A stretch of 64,000 nucleotides of DNA, taken from Ganoderma boninense (Eukaryota > Basidiomycota > Agaricomycetes > Polyporales > Polyporaceae). Shown here one piece after another: positions 22,300 to 33,480 of this stretch. The position numbers were made by a program, and so were the translations under genes. The stretch is taken from positions 395,946 through 459,945 of the forward strand of contig CM035310.1 in NCBI GenBank assembly GCA_002900995.3, read 5' to 3'. Position 1 is the stretch's first letter. The number at the start of each line of letters is the position of its first letter. The notes under the pieces were generated by a model, which saw nothing but the letters and a program-made list of their open reading frames with translations, was not told the origin of the DNA and did not search any database.

Positions 22300-24590
22300 T
22301 AGGGTTCTAGGGAGCAGTCGGCAGGCGCTGACGAAACACCGTTGTACTGTCCACCTGCGCAGCAGCGTTAGCGAATGCGCTGATCATTCATGTTCGTACC
22401 CTTGCAAATGACCTTAGTTCAGAATAACGTCAGCACAGCTCGTTGTCCCATCGTGTCCAGCTCCACGCACCTATTTTCAAGCTGCGTCCGGACACATCTG
22501 GATCTGCGCTCAGCAAGCTGGCCTGGAGCAGCGACAGTCGGGTATGCCGTGCTCAGGGTATGTCCTTAGGAAAACGTTTTAGAATGTCCTCTACCCTGGA
22601 TGGACTTGGCCCTCTCCGCGACCGGCATAATGTCCATGGGTCCGTGAATCGGGCCTTGCAGTGCTGGAGTTGAGCGGTCTGCGAACCTCCACCGTACATG
22701 TGTGCGATGTCCCGGTGGAATCTTGAACATTACCCTAACAAAGGGTGGAATGAATCCTTCTGATGATAGACGAGGGTGTTGCCCAGCACCACGACTGATC
22801 AGGCGTGGACTGGAGCAGTCATGAATGACCGTGGTAGTGGTTCGGTTCACGCACTTTCGCGATGCGCTGGCCAAGCGCTGGCGTCACCGACATGATCACG
22901 TCGCGTACGGAGTTTCCCGAAGTAGAATGGCGTCAAGTTGAAGCAGTGCACCGCTTCAAGAAGTTCAAGCTGCTGCGCTTCTTCAAGCTTCAACGTTCAG
23001 GCCTGCTTGCGCCTCTCTAGACTCGGAGTGGCGTTCGATAGAATTGCAGCCCCACCTTCGGCTGGATGAGCCATCATCAAACGCGGCATGTCCTCCTCTT
23101 GTTCTTGCCGCAGTTAAGGACTAAGCTCCGCAGTAGTACCACGAGTTGTAGTAAGTACTACGAATTCCGAGTCCTTCAAGGTTGCAATTGTCCAGGTCGG
23201 TTCAACCTGAGTCCGGGTCTGATGGAAAGCGGCCACTTGTACGCCGCGGGAGAATGGCTGAAACGGAGTCCAACACAGGATACGGATACTTAGCCGCGGT
23301 GATGCTACATGTAATAATATGCTGCGGAGAAGGCGAATTGGATGGCCACCCGATTTTGAAAGCGTCTGCCAGTGAGGACACTGGAGGGGCGAGTCCAATC
23401 TCCGAGCCCGTTTCAAAGTTGGGGAATCCGATGTTCGGCTTTCAGTAGTACGGACCTCAGAAATGCGCGAGCCTCGAGGCCAGACGCTAGCAGACGCGAG
23501 ACCATGCAGTGCCCGGCTCTCATGACGGTATTGTCAAGCATTGCAAAGGCAGTCCTGCTGGTATGATCGCTTGTGGGCGTGGAGCCGCGGCAACTCTTGC
23601 GGTCATCTGCTATGGTACCGACGGTTCGTTTGTGACCCCCGGCCGCGTCTCTCTCCGGAGCCCAATCTCGCGCAGACGGAGTAATTTGGCCGCATTTACT
23701 CAATGCTTGCGGCTAAGCTTGCGAGTCGGACATGGCATCATTCCTGGGCCTTTAGAATTAGGGAACAGTACTTGACATCGGGCACGGATATCTTGACGAC
23801 CCATCCCGGACTTGCTTCACCACGCCGTCTAGGCGTTGTAGGGCTCAAGTTGCTTCTGGCTTCATAGAAGCTGACGGCTGCCTCTTTGCGAAAAAGCACG
23901 AGGTCAACGGTGGAATATTCTGTGATTGCGGCATTTCAAGGTCCCGAGGCGGCCCTCGGTCGGGTACCGGTGCGTCGCAAATATTGGATGGAACGTTGCA
24001 CGCGTGCTCCGCTCCTGAGTCTACCTGTTTTCGTTGCGAACTGCCCGGTTCTCAAATTGTTATTTGGATTTGCTGGTGGTCCCGGTGACAGCGGCTTCTG
24101 CACCTCCAGGTGCGGCGGTCGGAACGGCCATGGAGTACAGAATTCTTGTCTTCGGCTGTTGACCTTGCATACTGTCATCGATGCCTTCCTGAAGCCCAGC
24201 GTGACGAAATCCAGCATCGTGGAGCCGAGCTTCGATACGAGTTCATGTAGTAACAGGAGGTAAATGTACGTCCTGCACGCTCTGCCGAAAATCGGATCTG
24301 ACGCAGCCAGCGCTGCGGGGGCCCAAGGTCAACGCAGCCTTCAGCGGTTTTCCCCCGCGAACGTGGCGGATGGACAAGTGACGTCAATTGAGAAACAAGA
24401 CACTCCCAAATTCCCCGATATCTTTCTGAAAAATTCGACCCGTTACCTGACACTATATAACTGAGCACACAAGGACAGCCTATCGCCGGATACTAAGTGC
24501 CGTTCACGTCAGATTGTGAGCCAGAAAGAAGGGCTTCTTGGAGCGCACCTCGATGCGGATCATGTATGCCCTAGAGATGGGTCGATGATT
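22300..24590. other. No recognisable gene
   Basis: Both strands carry only short overlapping frames with no motif I can name. Around 22946-22996 there is a short run of CTTCAAG-type repeats. Confidence 0.45.
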
Positions 24591-24598
24591 GGAGCCAC

Positions 24599-24852
24599 TC
24601 AACCGAAGGTCGAGCCAGTTGCCGTGGCCATCGGAGTGGGCGAGTCGTACGTGATCGTGAGGGTCGTGGCGTGCCCATCTGACGACGTCGTGATCGTCGT
24701 GAACCATTCCGGCGCGGGAGGGGCGAGCGGGGTCGCCGCAGCTAAGTTGAAAACATCTTAACGTCCAGCACAATCGAGCGAGGAAGCGTGGAGCGCGTAC
24801 TGTTTGCGACAAAAGTGGCCAGGAGGGCAATGATAGCGAGCAAGGGTTGCAT
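24599..24852 (-). CDS. Small secreted protein, threonine-rich
   Basis: A two-exon model reads cleanly: exon 1 is 24852-24801, the 57-nt intron begins GTACGC and ends CTTAG, and exon 2 runs from 24741 to the stop at 24599. The roughly 64-residue product starts with a signal peptide (MQPLLAIIALLATFVANTAA) and continues WFTTITTSSDGHATTLTITY before a short Pro/Thr tail. Length, leader and Thr-rich mature part fit fungal small secreted proteins, often wall- or host-interface proteins. There are no cysteines to suggest disulphide bonding. A diverged relative lies at about 25334-25680 on the same strand. Confidence 0.45.
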
Positions 24853-25333
24853 CGTGTCCGCTAATGAGCTTCTGCAATGGCTTGTGAGCGACGTCCAGTC
24901 CCAATATATATGAGGCTTCGGGGAAACTTACCTTCTCTCGGAGCGAAGGAATGCGGGGGCGACGCTGCCATGCCCACTGGGCGGGGTCTTGACTCACGGA
25001 CAGGACGCCAAGAGCCATGTCCTTGATTCTGGATTGTTCGAGGATATGGTTCCCGGGCCGTCCTAAGAACTAAATTTCCCCCGTGTCTCATTGCCAAGGA
25101 CCTGGGGATATGGATGTGATTGAATGGGCGAATCCTCGGATGCCACTCCGTAGATCACCGCTCACGGGTACACATGGAACCCACCGCGTGTTCATCTGGG
25201 CATGGTTCGTCCACCTAAGAGAAAAAAAATAACAAGTCACTATAGAGCAAGAGAACAAAACATGCGGCCTATTCCCGGCCCTGCAATCCAGAACAGTAAA
25301 GCTCGATGGGAAAGAGGACACAGGAGAACTTGC

Positions 25334-25680
25334 TCACTGGCACACCTCCAGCATCGTGTCAGCTGACGACCGATGAGTGCGGCGGGTCCTTTGCGAGTAG
25401 GGAAAGGCTCGATGATGGTCGCCACAGTCGACGATCAAGACGATGGTGGTCGTGTAGGGGCCGTCGACAATCCAGACCACCCTCGTGGTATGCCCGTCGA
25501 TGGTTCCCGTAATTGTGATCAAGTCAGCGTGAGGGTCCGTCGTCGACGACGCGGTCGCTAGTATGCCAAGCTTAGCACAGCCGGACATTTCCAGACATAC
25601 AAAGCGCAATACTTACCGAAAACTGCGAGGACGGCAGTCAAGACGAGGATATTGTCAACTGCTGGACAGCGACTGGGGTA
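25334..25680 (-). pseudogene. Relative of the small secreted protein, start codon not found
   Basis: A hydrophobic stretch (NILVLTAVLAVF) meets a GTAAGT donor, and after a TACTAG acceptor the frame reads ATASSTTDPHADLITITGTI then DGHTTRVVWIVDGPYTTTIV. The TITxxxDGHxTT core matches the neighbouring small secreted protein at 24599-24852. No in-frame ATG precedes the hydrophobic leader and the tail is longer and different. It is either a decaying tandem copy or a gene with an unseen first exon. Confidence 0.3.
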
Positions 25681-25689
25681 AAGCCCATG

Positions 25690-26990
25690 GAACCCGCGAA
25701 GTGGCAAAGACTAGACAGGGAGAGAAATTTAGAACGAGAGGATCTGCCATTCAATAAGGAAGCCCTATATGCATGGTACGAACTAGTTCCAGCTGAATAT
25801 CATGAACTTCAAGTTGAGGCTACTCTGGTTTGACTTCGGAGCAGCAAGGTGGGTGGGCTGGCCCTACTCCTGTTGGACATCGAACGCCCTTGATGTCTAT
25901 GTGGTACACCACGTTGTAGAGGGTTTTAGAAGGAAAAACAAGGAGAGGTGGTACCTTCGTAAAATGTGGGTCGCCGGTGCATTGCCATGGTAGGTCCTCG
26001 GGCAAGCCGCGTTTCCGCATGCTGTGCAATGCATCTCCGGGCGCCAGCGGAGTTTAGGTTGGTCGAAAGCTTCAAAGTCCGAAAGCGTTGCTGCCGCATG
26101 AGCTTCAAATCCGACAATTCTCAGCTTCGGCGCGTCAACGTGGGCCTCGGCATAGCTCGGCATTCACTCAATCCTCTTTCGTCAGAGATTAAAGACTAAG
26201 TAGGTTCGTTCCTTAGCTTATGCGTCTTCTCGCGCTCCTTCGGCATGCACGGCGGCGGACAGAATGCAAGCCACCAATATGAAGCCTTGCGAATTACGAA
26301 GACTGCCCTGGAATATGGCCTACCTTTCGGGGCAGCTCACGTCAATCACTGCCAGTGCCAACGCGGGTATGCAAGTGAGCCTTCCGAGACTCCAGGCTGT
26401 TCCGTGAGCGATGCCGAACCTTTGATACACTGTCATGCACAACATACGATGAGAGCCGTCTCTGGGTACCGGTAAGAGTCTTCCTATGTATGCTTGTATT
26501 CGTATGGGTAAGTGAAGCTGATTGGGAATGTCTCTCACCTCCTGATGGAACAGAGTACCAATGCAATTGTTCAAGGCCAAGCCCAAACTGTTCAACGAGT
26601 AATTTCGGTGTCATCGCCTGTCCGCGGCTCGAACGAGCCTCCGGGAGCGGTATGATAGGGCCGAGGTGAGGCGCTGTGCATTTTGCCACTTCGGGCCACA
26701 TGCATCGCACCTACTAAATCCGCAGGCGGGGAGCTTCCTCTACGTCAACGGCAGGTGTCCAGGCCGCAATTCTTGCCATACGAAGGAGCCGTGCTGCTAT
26801 CCCCGTTCGCCGCCGTTGGCCCCGTCGTCGACGAATTTCCGGATCCCCGCAACGCCTCCACACTTCCTCCATGCCTCGATCCCCGTCCCCCGCGGCTTCC
26901 CACCTTGCGCCTCCCTCGTCGACTACCCGCGCGACCCGCTTCCTACCTCCTTCTCTCGCTCTCTCCTCCTCCCACCATCCACCCTGGATC
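25690..26990. other. No recognised gene; possible promoter region at right end
   Basis: Short overlapping frames only. 26800-27010 is pyrimidine- and proline-codon-rich and lies directly upstream of the DUF6534-like gene, so it is probably its leader and promoter. Confidence 0.4.
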
Positions 26991-27016
26991 GACCACCCGG
27001 GAGCTGAGCCTGGAGC

Positions 27017-28756
27017 ATGTCGGTCATGGACAGCACCTATGGTGCGCTCTTCATCGGCGTCCTAGTATCTGCTGTGTGAGTCTCCCCTACACATCGCAGA
27101 CCCCGGACTTGGAATTGACCAGCACGGACCCAAGGTTGTTCGGGGTGACCATGCTTCAAGCGTTCATGTATTTCCAGCAGTACCCAGCAGATCGGTGGTG
27201 GACCAAGCTTGCCGTATGTTGGCTTTGGTGAGTGCTCGATCATCCACTCCTGATGGCGTCGCGGCCACAACTTGCCCATTTTAGGTTTCTGGACGCGTTC
27301 CATCTATCGCTAAGCGCCCATTTCGTCTACTATTACATTGTCGTCAATTACGACAACCCGTCCGCTCTCTTGTCCTTGACGTGGAGCTACAAGGTGCGCC
27401 ATTCGATATGAAGGGAAGCGACCTGTCGTGGCTTAATTTCGCGCTTTGCAGCTCCGTTCGGTTGTAGATGTACGAGCTCTCTTCGTTCGCCGCGGCCATT
27501 ACTGCTTCGCTAATTCGCACCCAGGCTTTGGTGGTTGTTTCCGTACACACGCAAGTGAAACCACATCATTACAAATAACTGTATCTCACGATATTTCCCG
27601 CAGTTTGTACACTCTCCGTTTGTGGACATGTTCGTACATTCTTTTCGACGGCGGCATACCCTAGAACAGGCTCGGAGAACGTGTACGCGGTCTTCGAGCT
27701 TGTTTCGGGGAGACATCACCCACTGCTTTTTTTTCTATTGTTCTAATTCTGAAAGATCCATGCAGTACTTGGCATTGATGAACGTGTCGAACCTTTCGGA
27801 AAGGAAGACCGACGGTGGAGTGCCCAGAAGGTCACCTTGCAGCAGTCCGTTGCGAGGTGGATCATGCGACGAGTAGTCCCGTATTTTGTGGTGATTTAGC
27901 TTTAGGTTCTTTGACCGCTTCCTGCTAAGTACGTATTGTGTACTCTAGATCTTCGTTGTCGTCATAGGTTACGGTTAGTGCAGTTCCGCGTACCATGTCG
28001 ATGACAACTGATCTTTCACCTTTCTAGTTTTGGCTTTCGGTAAGTCATACGTGTCACATTCCAGGGATCCCGATGATGTTGAGTCCGGTTGTCAGTAATG
28101 TGTCTAGAAACGTAAGCACCTTGTGTTCTTTCAGCGGGTGTGCTCGCCGTAAACACCTTTGCAGGTTCAGACTAGACACCTTCAGTCGCTTATCGCACGC
28201 TCCCGTGAGTCCCTTCTCCGTTTTTTCCACATAGACGTGATGTCCTCATTCCACCCAGTTCGCAACATACGTGCCTCTCATTTGCTCGACATTCACGGAT
28301 ATCATCATTACCGGCTCGCTTTGCTACTTTCTCGCACGTTGTCAGACCGAGTCAGGAGCGTGAGTGGCCCCAATGTCGTGTGCTTCGGAGCCGTGTGTTG
28401 ACATTTGTTGAATGTAGCATGAACGGCGTCCTTCGAACGCTCATGTTCTACATCGTGAACACGGGAATCATTAGCAGGTCAGTATTCAGAGCTGTTATCT
28501 CTATTTCAGCATGTATCTCAAGTCCTCCGTGACACCGTAGTATTTGCTCAGTCATAGGCATTTCCATGGTCAGGGTGCATCTTCGATTTTCGCTCGAATA
28601 TTACTCATCTCACAAAATATTAGATGGTCGCATACCCTAGGACATTCATCGCTCCTGCTATCCAATTCCTTGTGATTAAATGTAAGTACGTTTCCTGTCG
28701 ACGTCCACCCGAAACTCACCCACTGCAGTGTACATCAATTCTTACCTTGCCATGTA
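27017..28756 (+). pseudogene. DUF6534-type integral membrane protein, partly broken and cut by gap
   Basis: Exon 1 (27017-27075) reads MSVMDSTYGALFIGVLVSAV. Exon 2 (27135-27227) reads LFGVTMLQAFMYFQQYPADR then WWTKLAVCWLW. Exon 3 (27295-27393) reads FLDAFHLSLSAHFVYYYIVV. These match the N-terminal membrane segments of the multi-pass DUF6534 family that is expanded in agaricomycetes. Near 28420-28480 MNGVLRTLMFYIVNTGIISR and near 28624-28756 YPRTFIAPAIQFLVIK then LYINSYLAM match the C-terminal segments. Between them, exon 4 (27452 on) needs a frameshift to keep a hydrophobic frame, and the middle is poorly recognisable. The reading runs into the N gap, and just beyond it QSARG could be the family's cytosolic tail. 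The protein's role is unknown; it lies in a membrane. Confidence 0.55.
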
Positions 28757-28856
28757 NNNNNNNNNNNNNNNNNNNNNNNNNNNNNNNNNNNNNNNNNNNN
28801 NNNNNNNNNNNNNNNNNNNNNNNNNNNNNNNNNNNNNNNNNNNNNNNNNNNNNNNN
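28757..28856. other. Assembly gap (100 N)
   Basis: Exactly 100 undetermined bases, interrupting the last exon of the DUF6534-like gene. Confidence 0.99.
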
Positions 28857-29242
28857 GGGCAGTCCGCGCGTGGACTCTCGACGCTGTACCGAGTCTCGAC
28901 CTCCCGATCCCGCGGTTCACACCATCATCGCGCCTTCTTCCGATAGCGCACTCGTCGCGGGGGTGCGAAGCCTCACGGGTGTGTTATCCCCTTTCTTTTT
29001 GTTTCCCATCCGTTCCAGTGTTTCTCGTCCCTTCCTGCACGACGTCCGACGTCGTTGTCTCATCATCCACCATCCTCGGATCTTTCCACACGTCCTCGGT
29101 CTATTTTGCGAGAGCGGACCACCTTCCTCGCACCCTCAGTGACGGACTCGTGGTCTTTGCCCCATCCACGGTCACCTCACCTCAGCCTCTATCCCGCAGT
29201 ATCCTAGCGGAGTCCAGACCGTCCGTCAGTGTATCAACGGTC

Positions 29243-30918
29243 ATGGGTGTCGCAGAGAAGCTCGCCGAGGAATTCCCAAGTCACGACAAGGACTACTACT
29301 ACCGGCACCTCATGCAACTCCCCAAGGTCAAGGAGTCGAAGCGCCGTATCACCGAATGGCAGGCGTACGTGCATCTGGAGATGAAGAGACGTAACAAGGG
29401 TACGCCAGGACTGATTTGCCCAATGCTTCTCCAAATGCTGATGTTCCCACAGAGATCGTTGAATTGAATGGTGAGGATGCGCGTCTCGACCGCGTTTCAA
29501 CCGCTGTCATCAAGGAGATCTCCGCTGCGTGGGCCCAGTTATCTGCCGAGGAGAAGACCGCCCTCACCGCCGAGACCCTCAAAGAACTGGAGGAGCGACG
29601 GGAGAACCGCCTTGAGGGCACTCACAACACGCAGGTAGCGGCGTGCCACGATGTGCGCGCAACCCTTAACAAAGTCAAGGAAGAGGTATGTGGACTACCA
29701 GGATAATAGATGCTTATTCTGACATGGGGGCGGTAGCTCGAGAACCTCCACGCGCGCACCGGCGTGGCGGTATTGCTCATGGCTACTCGTAGCGACCTAG
29801 ACGCGTTCGGAAACCCTGTTGTTTACCACAGTGACGAGCGCGTGCAGCACTTCATGGAGTCCACCACGGGGGCAACGCTCGAAGACACCGTGCTTCGCCT
29901 GGAAGCATACTGCATTTCGGGCCTGGAAGGTGAGTATTCGCGCGGGCGCCGGTAATTTATGTAACTCAATATCTCTTAGGCGTTGTCGGCAACCAACTGG
30001 AACGGACGCTCGAGCTGAAGGCCAAGCTGCGCAGCTTGATACTGACCAAGCTTCGTGCGTATTTCCTTTCGTCATCTCGTATGTCTAGCATTGAATATTC
30101 AATACGTGCACCTAGAGTTCACATGCAAACGCGGCATCATCAAGAAGATGAACTATGTCAACTTCGAGAGTGCAATCACTGTGAAGTTCGGCATCGTGCT
30201 CGAGAACTGGCCGGTCCCCAAGTTCCAGAGCCCGACGAATATGTCGTACACGGAGGCAGACATCTGCTTCCGCTCGTGGGAGTCCGGTGCGACCCGCTTC
30301 CGCATGCTCACCAACGACGAGTGGGCGGCATGGCTGAATGGCCAGTACGCTGCCTCGCCTGCGATGGAGCCGACGCCGCCCACTGCGGACTCCGAAGCCT
30401 CCCTCGCCCCCGACGCTGCCGCCGTCACTGCTCCCACCGCTCCCATGACAGATGTCCCTACCTCAGAGACGTCTCGCGCGCTGCCCCCCGGTGTCCCCTC
30501 TGCATCCCCTGCCAACACTGTGGATATCCCCGGTCAGAACGTCATTGCGATGACGACGACGCCTGCCGAGACTCCCACATCCGCGACTCCATCGAGCACG
30601 ACCGAGAAGCGCGCCGCGCCTGAGGCTGACATCGCGCCCCCGGCCAAGCGCGTCCATGTGGAGACGATGACCCTCAACTTCGTCAACTCGGCAACACCGG
30701 CCGTCGGCGCTGCGTTCGTGGTCCCCAAGGCCACCCGGAAGAAGCGATCTGACGCAGGTGTCGCGCGGGGTCCTCGGAAGCAGCGTGCCCCACCTACCTC
30801 TGAGAACACAGCCCCTGCCGAGACCTCCGGGGTCACCGCGCCCAAGCCGCGCCCGCGCAAGAAGGCTGCCAATGCCCCTCAGGCTGCCGCTGCCACTCCT
30901 GGTGGGTTGTCGCCGTAA
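29243..30918 (+). CDS. HMG-like agaricomycete protein with basic, AT-hook-like tail
   Basis: Five exons fit without a break: 29243-29399, 29453-29685, 29737-29929, 29980-30054 and 30116-30918, with introns of about 50-61 nt. The N terminus (about residues 1-50) has an HMG-box-like helical pattern, RRITEWQAYVHLEMKRRNK, of the kind seen in a large agaricomycete family of unknown function. The middle carries the family blocks LHARTGVAVLLMATRSD and MNYVNFESAITVKFGIVLEN. The last 130 residues are Ala/Pro/Thr-rich with basic patches ARGPRKQR and KPRPRKKA, which resemble AT-hooks or nuclear localisation signals. A nuclear DNA-associated role is inferred from this, not shown. The gene lies outside the KDZ insert but its style resembles the cargo genes there. 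Confidence 0.7.
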
Positions 30919-30957
30919 TGTAGACTCTGTCCCATCTCCGTACTAGAATGTCGCTGT

Positions 30958-31219
30958 AAATGCTCAAAAATGAATACAACATATTGGTGCTGCCCCAGTC
31001 AAGAATTTCATAATGCCCGCCCCTCAACCCGCCTCGTGCGCCCTTCAAGCTATGTTGGCGCGAGAGGCTCTAGTTCAGTGCTTTGCGCTCTGTCATTGGC
31101 GCGCGAAGCCCTGCCTTCGCGCCCTTCCGTCAGTGCGCGCGAGAGGAGGCGGGTCCAGGCCGCCATAGTAAATGGCGTCATCACGCTGAGTGGAGTCGTT
31201 TGACAGCCCGCGCCCATGG
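30958..31219. other. Intergenic, GC-rich
   Basis: This is the 3' flank of the preceding gene followed by a GC-rich stretch with repeated GCGCGAGAGG-type motifs. No gene is seen. Confidence 0.4.
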
Positions 31220-31746
31220 TAAGGCTGAACGTAGGTCAACCTATGGTTGATTGGGATCTGTACCTGCAGGTTTTGCCACTTTTAAAAGCTTGATTGGGAT
31301 CTGTATAAATCAAATCAACTTTTCACCTACAACTCTACAGTAGCAAACTATAAGTTCATAGGTCAATCATTGATTGATTTGAATACTAAATATATATTTT
31401 CTCAGCTCTTCTTGAAGATGTTAACCATATTATTGAGTGTTAGCAGTCTTTTTATGCTAGAATTATGCTTATACATGCAGTATTAAGCTATTATAAAGGA
31501 CAATTTATCAAACTAAAGCCTTCAATTTATACTATTTTTGGCTATCAAAGTGTGAATCAACCTACAAGTGACCATACCCAAACCTACAGACCAGGTCACT
31601 TTTTCAAGGATGGCTGATTCAGTTGATTTGGGCTGATCTCCAGTTAGCATGAGTACCATATAACCTACAGATCACAAACCTATAGGTAAATATCTAGGTT
31701 CAAGCCAGGTTGAACTGCATGAAACCTGAACCTATGTTCAGCCTTA
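31220..31746. mobile_element. Non-autonomous hAT-type MITE, 527 bp
   Basis: The ends are inverted repeats: the left begins TAAGGCTGAACGTAGGTC, and the reverse complement of the right end begins TAAGGCTGAACATAGGTT (16 of 18 match). Both sides are flanked by the identical 8-bp direct repeat GCCCATGG (31212-31219 and 31747-31754). An 8-bp target duplication is typical of the hAT superfamily. The interior is strikingly AT-rich against GC-rich flanks, has no coding frame, contains a direct repeat TTGATTGGGATCTGTA (near 31245 and 31291), and many short CCTACA/ACCTATAGGT motifs near the ends, as expected for subterminal transposase-binding sites. Confidence 0.85.
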
Positions 31747-31842
31747 GCCCATGGTATGTTGGGGCCTTGAGGTCCCTCTGAAGGCATGACTAATGTATTT
31801 GAGCAAGAAACTACAAGAAGCGACGAAATGCCACAGGACGAA

Positions 31843-32290
31843 GATAGCTAACTCGCTGCCGTGGACAGTGAGCTCAAGGAGAGGCGCGATGACGGGATGG
31901 GGCCGGGCGGGAGCGGCGGGGGTTGTCGGGGATAGCCGAAGGATAGGCGCTGATGGTCAAATGATCCGGTTGCTAGCTGCCAATCAATTGAATGACAGCT
32001 CCTGACAGCTTGGCCTGGGCCCGTCTTCCCCCCCCCCCCGCGGCCTCCGACATATGTTCGTTGTATGTTTTGGCCAGAAACGGCGTTTATAGAAGGTAGT
32101 AATAGAGTCGCACTATGTACAAGACTGGATCTCTTAGAAAAAAAAAAACGAGAAGGAATCGCGAGAGGAAGGCTGAGATAGCGAGCTCGCTGTTGCGGAC
32201 AGGCGAGCTCGACAGGAGGCGCGATGGCGGGAGACGGATGGCGGGCGGGGAGCTGTCAGAATAGCCGAGGAGGGCGCTGATACGAAACGC
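31843..32290. repeat. Two diverged tandem copies of a GC-rich block
   Basis: Bases about 31843-31960 and about 32176-32290 share an ordered set of words (GATAGC, CTCGCTG, GGACAG, GAGCTC, AGGCGCGATG, GATAGCCGA-like, GGCGCTGAT) at roughly three-quarters identity in the same orientation, about 335 bp apart. A C-run (about 32029-32041) and an A-run (about 32138-32148) lie between. This may be a remnant of an LTR or another old duplication. Confidence 0.5.
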
Positions 32291-32512
32291 CTGTCGGGTG
32301 CCGAGCGTGCCGATCAGCAGACGTTGCGCCCACACGGCATCCGGAGACAACGGGAACATACGGATATGGGCGGAGAGATGCCTTCCGTTTACAGGAAGGC
32401 GGCAGGAGTTATTGGAGGTGCTATTGAGGTGAGTGGCTGTTGGCGAAAAGGCGTAGTTAGCCTGTCAGCCAAACTTTGATGACAGCTTATATTGATCTAA
32501 ATGATGTGAGGA

Positions 32513-33480
32513 TCAGGTGGAAGAGGCGCAGTCGCGGTCGACGACGATCCGGATGGGGTAGGAGCCACAAGAGGCAAGACGGGCGCGGCGGAGTGGCCAC
32601 CGACCGACGAGGGGACCAGCGATGGGGATGGATGGGCGCGGAGTTCGTGCAGCGGCGGCAGTGCCAGCGCCCGTAGCGCAGGCGATGGGGTTAGCGGCGG
32701 TTGCGGCGACGGGAGCGGCAGCGACGGTCTTCAACCCAGGGTACGGTTGCGGCCCATGGCAGAGTCGCGAGCGCGTTATTCTTCACGCTTTCGAGCGACG
32801 GTCGTCGACCCTCTTGGCTCGGGCGGCCTCCCGCTTCTTCTCGAAGTATGACTCACGACGCGCCGTGCTCCATAGCATTGTGCTGGATGAGGTCGTGCTG
32901 GCCCTCCGTGAACTCGTAGGTGGGGGGAGGAGTTCCAGAGCGCGGGGAGCAGGGGAGGGTCGATCAGGTCGAGGAAGCCAGCGGGAAAGGGCGCACGACC
33001 GTGGTGACGGTAGAGGTCGCCGGGTCGAACGTCGGAAAACCGGTAGGGGGAGTTCGGGTCCTGGTTCCATCGGCTGGAAAACTGATCGTACCCCACAGTA
33101 CTGCGCCTCCAGTACGCCCGTTCCGAATATCAACGTTGTAATTCGCGTAGGCACGGAAAAGCGCAGGCGGCGTGAACACGGTGGAGCCATCCGCGGCACC
33201 CAGCGTGACGGGGTTGGCGGACTGGTCCACGAAGGCGTTGGTATGTCGGGAGGCTGGTCCGGAGCGGCCATGAGTGCGAGGGGAAGGAAGAGGACGTAGA
33301 GCGTGGCAGGAGGAGGAAGCGGTAGGGGATGTCGGAGCCGAACGCTGGAGAGAAGGAGGTGAGTAGGTCTTCCATTTTATAGCCCGACGACGTCTCGACA
33401 ACGTGCTGACGGCTCCTAGGAAAACCTGTGGGTCTGACGGCGGCGTTCCTTGCCCCGCAGACAACGCTGACACCTCCTCT
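32513..33480 (-). pseudogene. Degraded 3' reading frame downstream of the retroelement pol
   Basis: After the chromodomain of pol the minus strand carries FRAYANYNVDIRNGRTGGAV and then FEKKREAARAKRVDDRR in shifting frames. A short third frame after pol is something I associate with agaricomycete Ty3/gypsy elements. No intact frame or start is evident. I see no copy here of the LTR-like sequence found at the other end. Confidence 0.35.
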
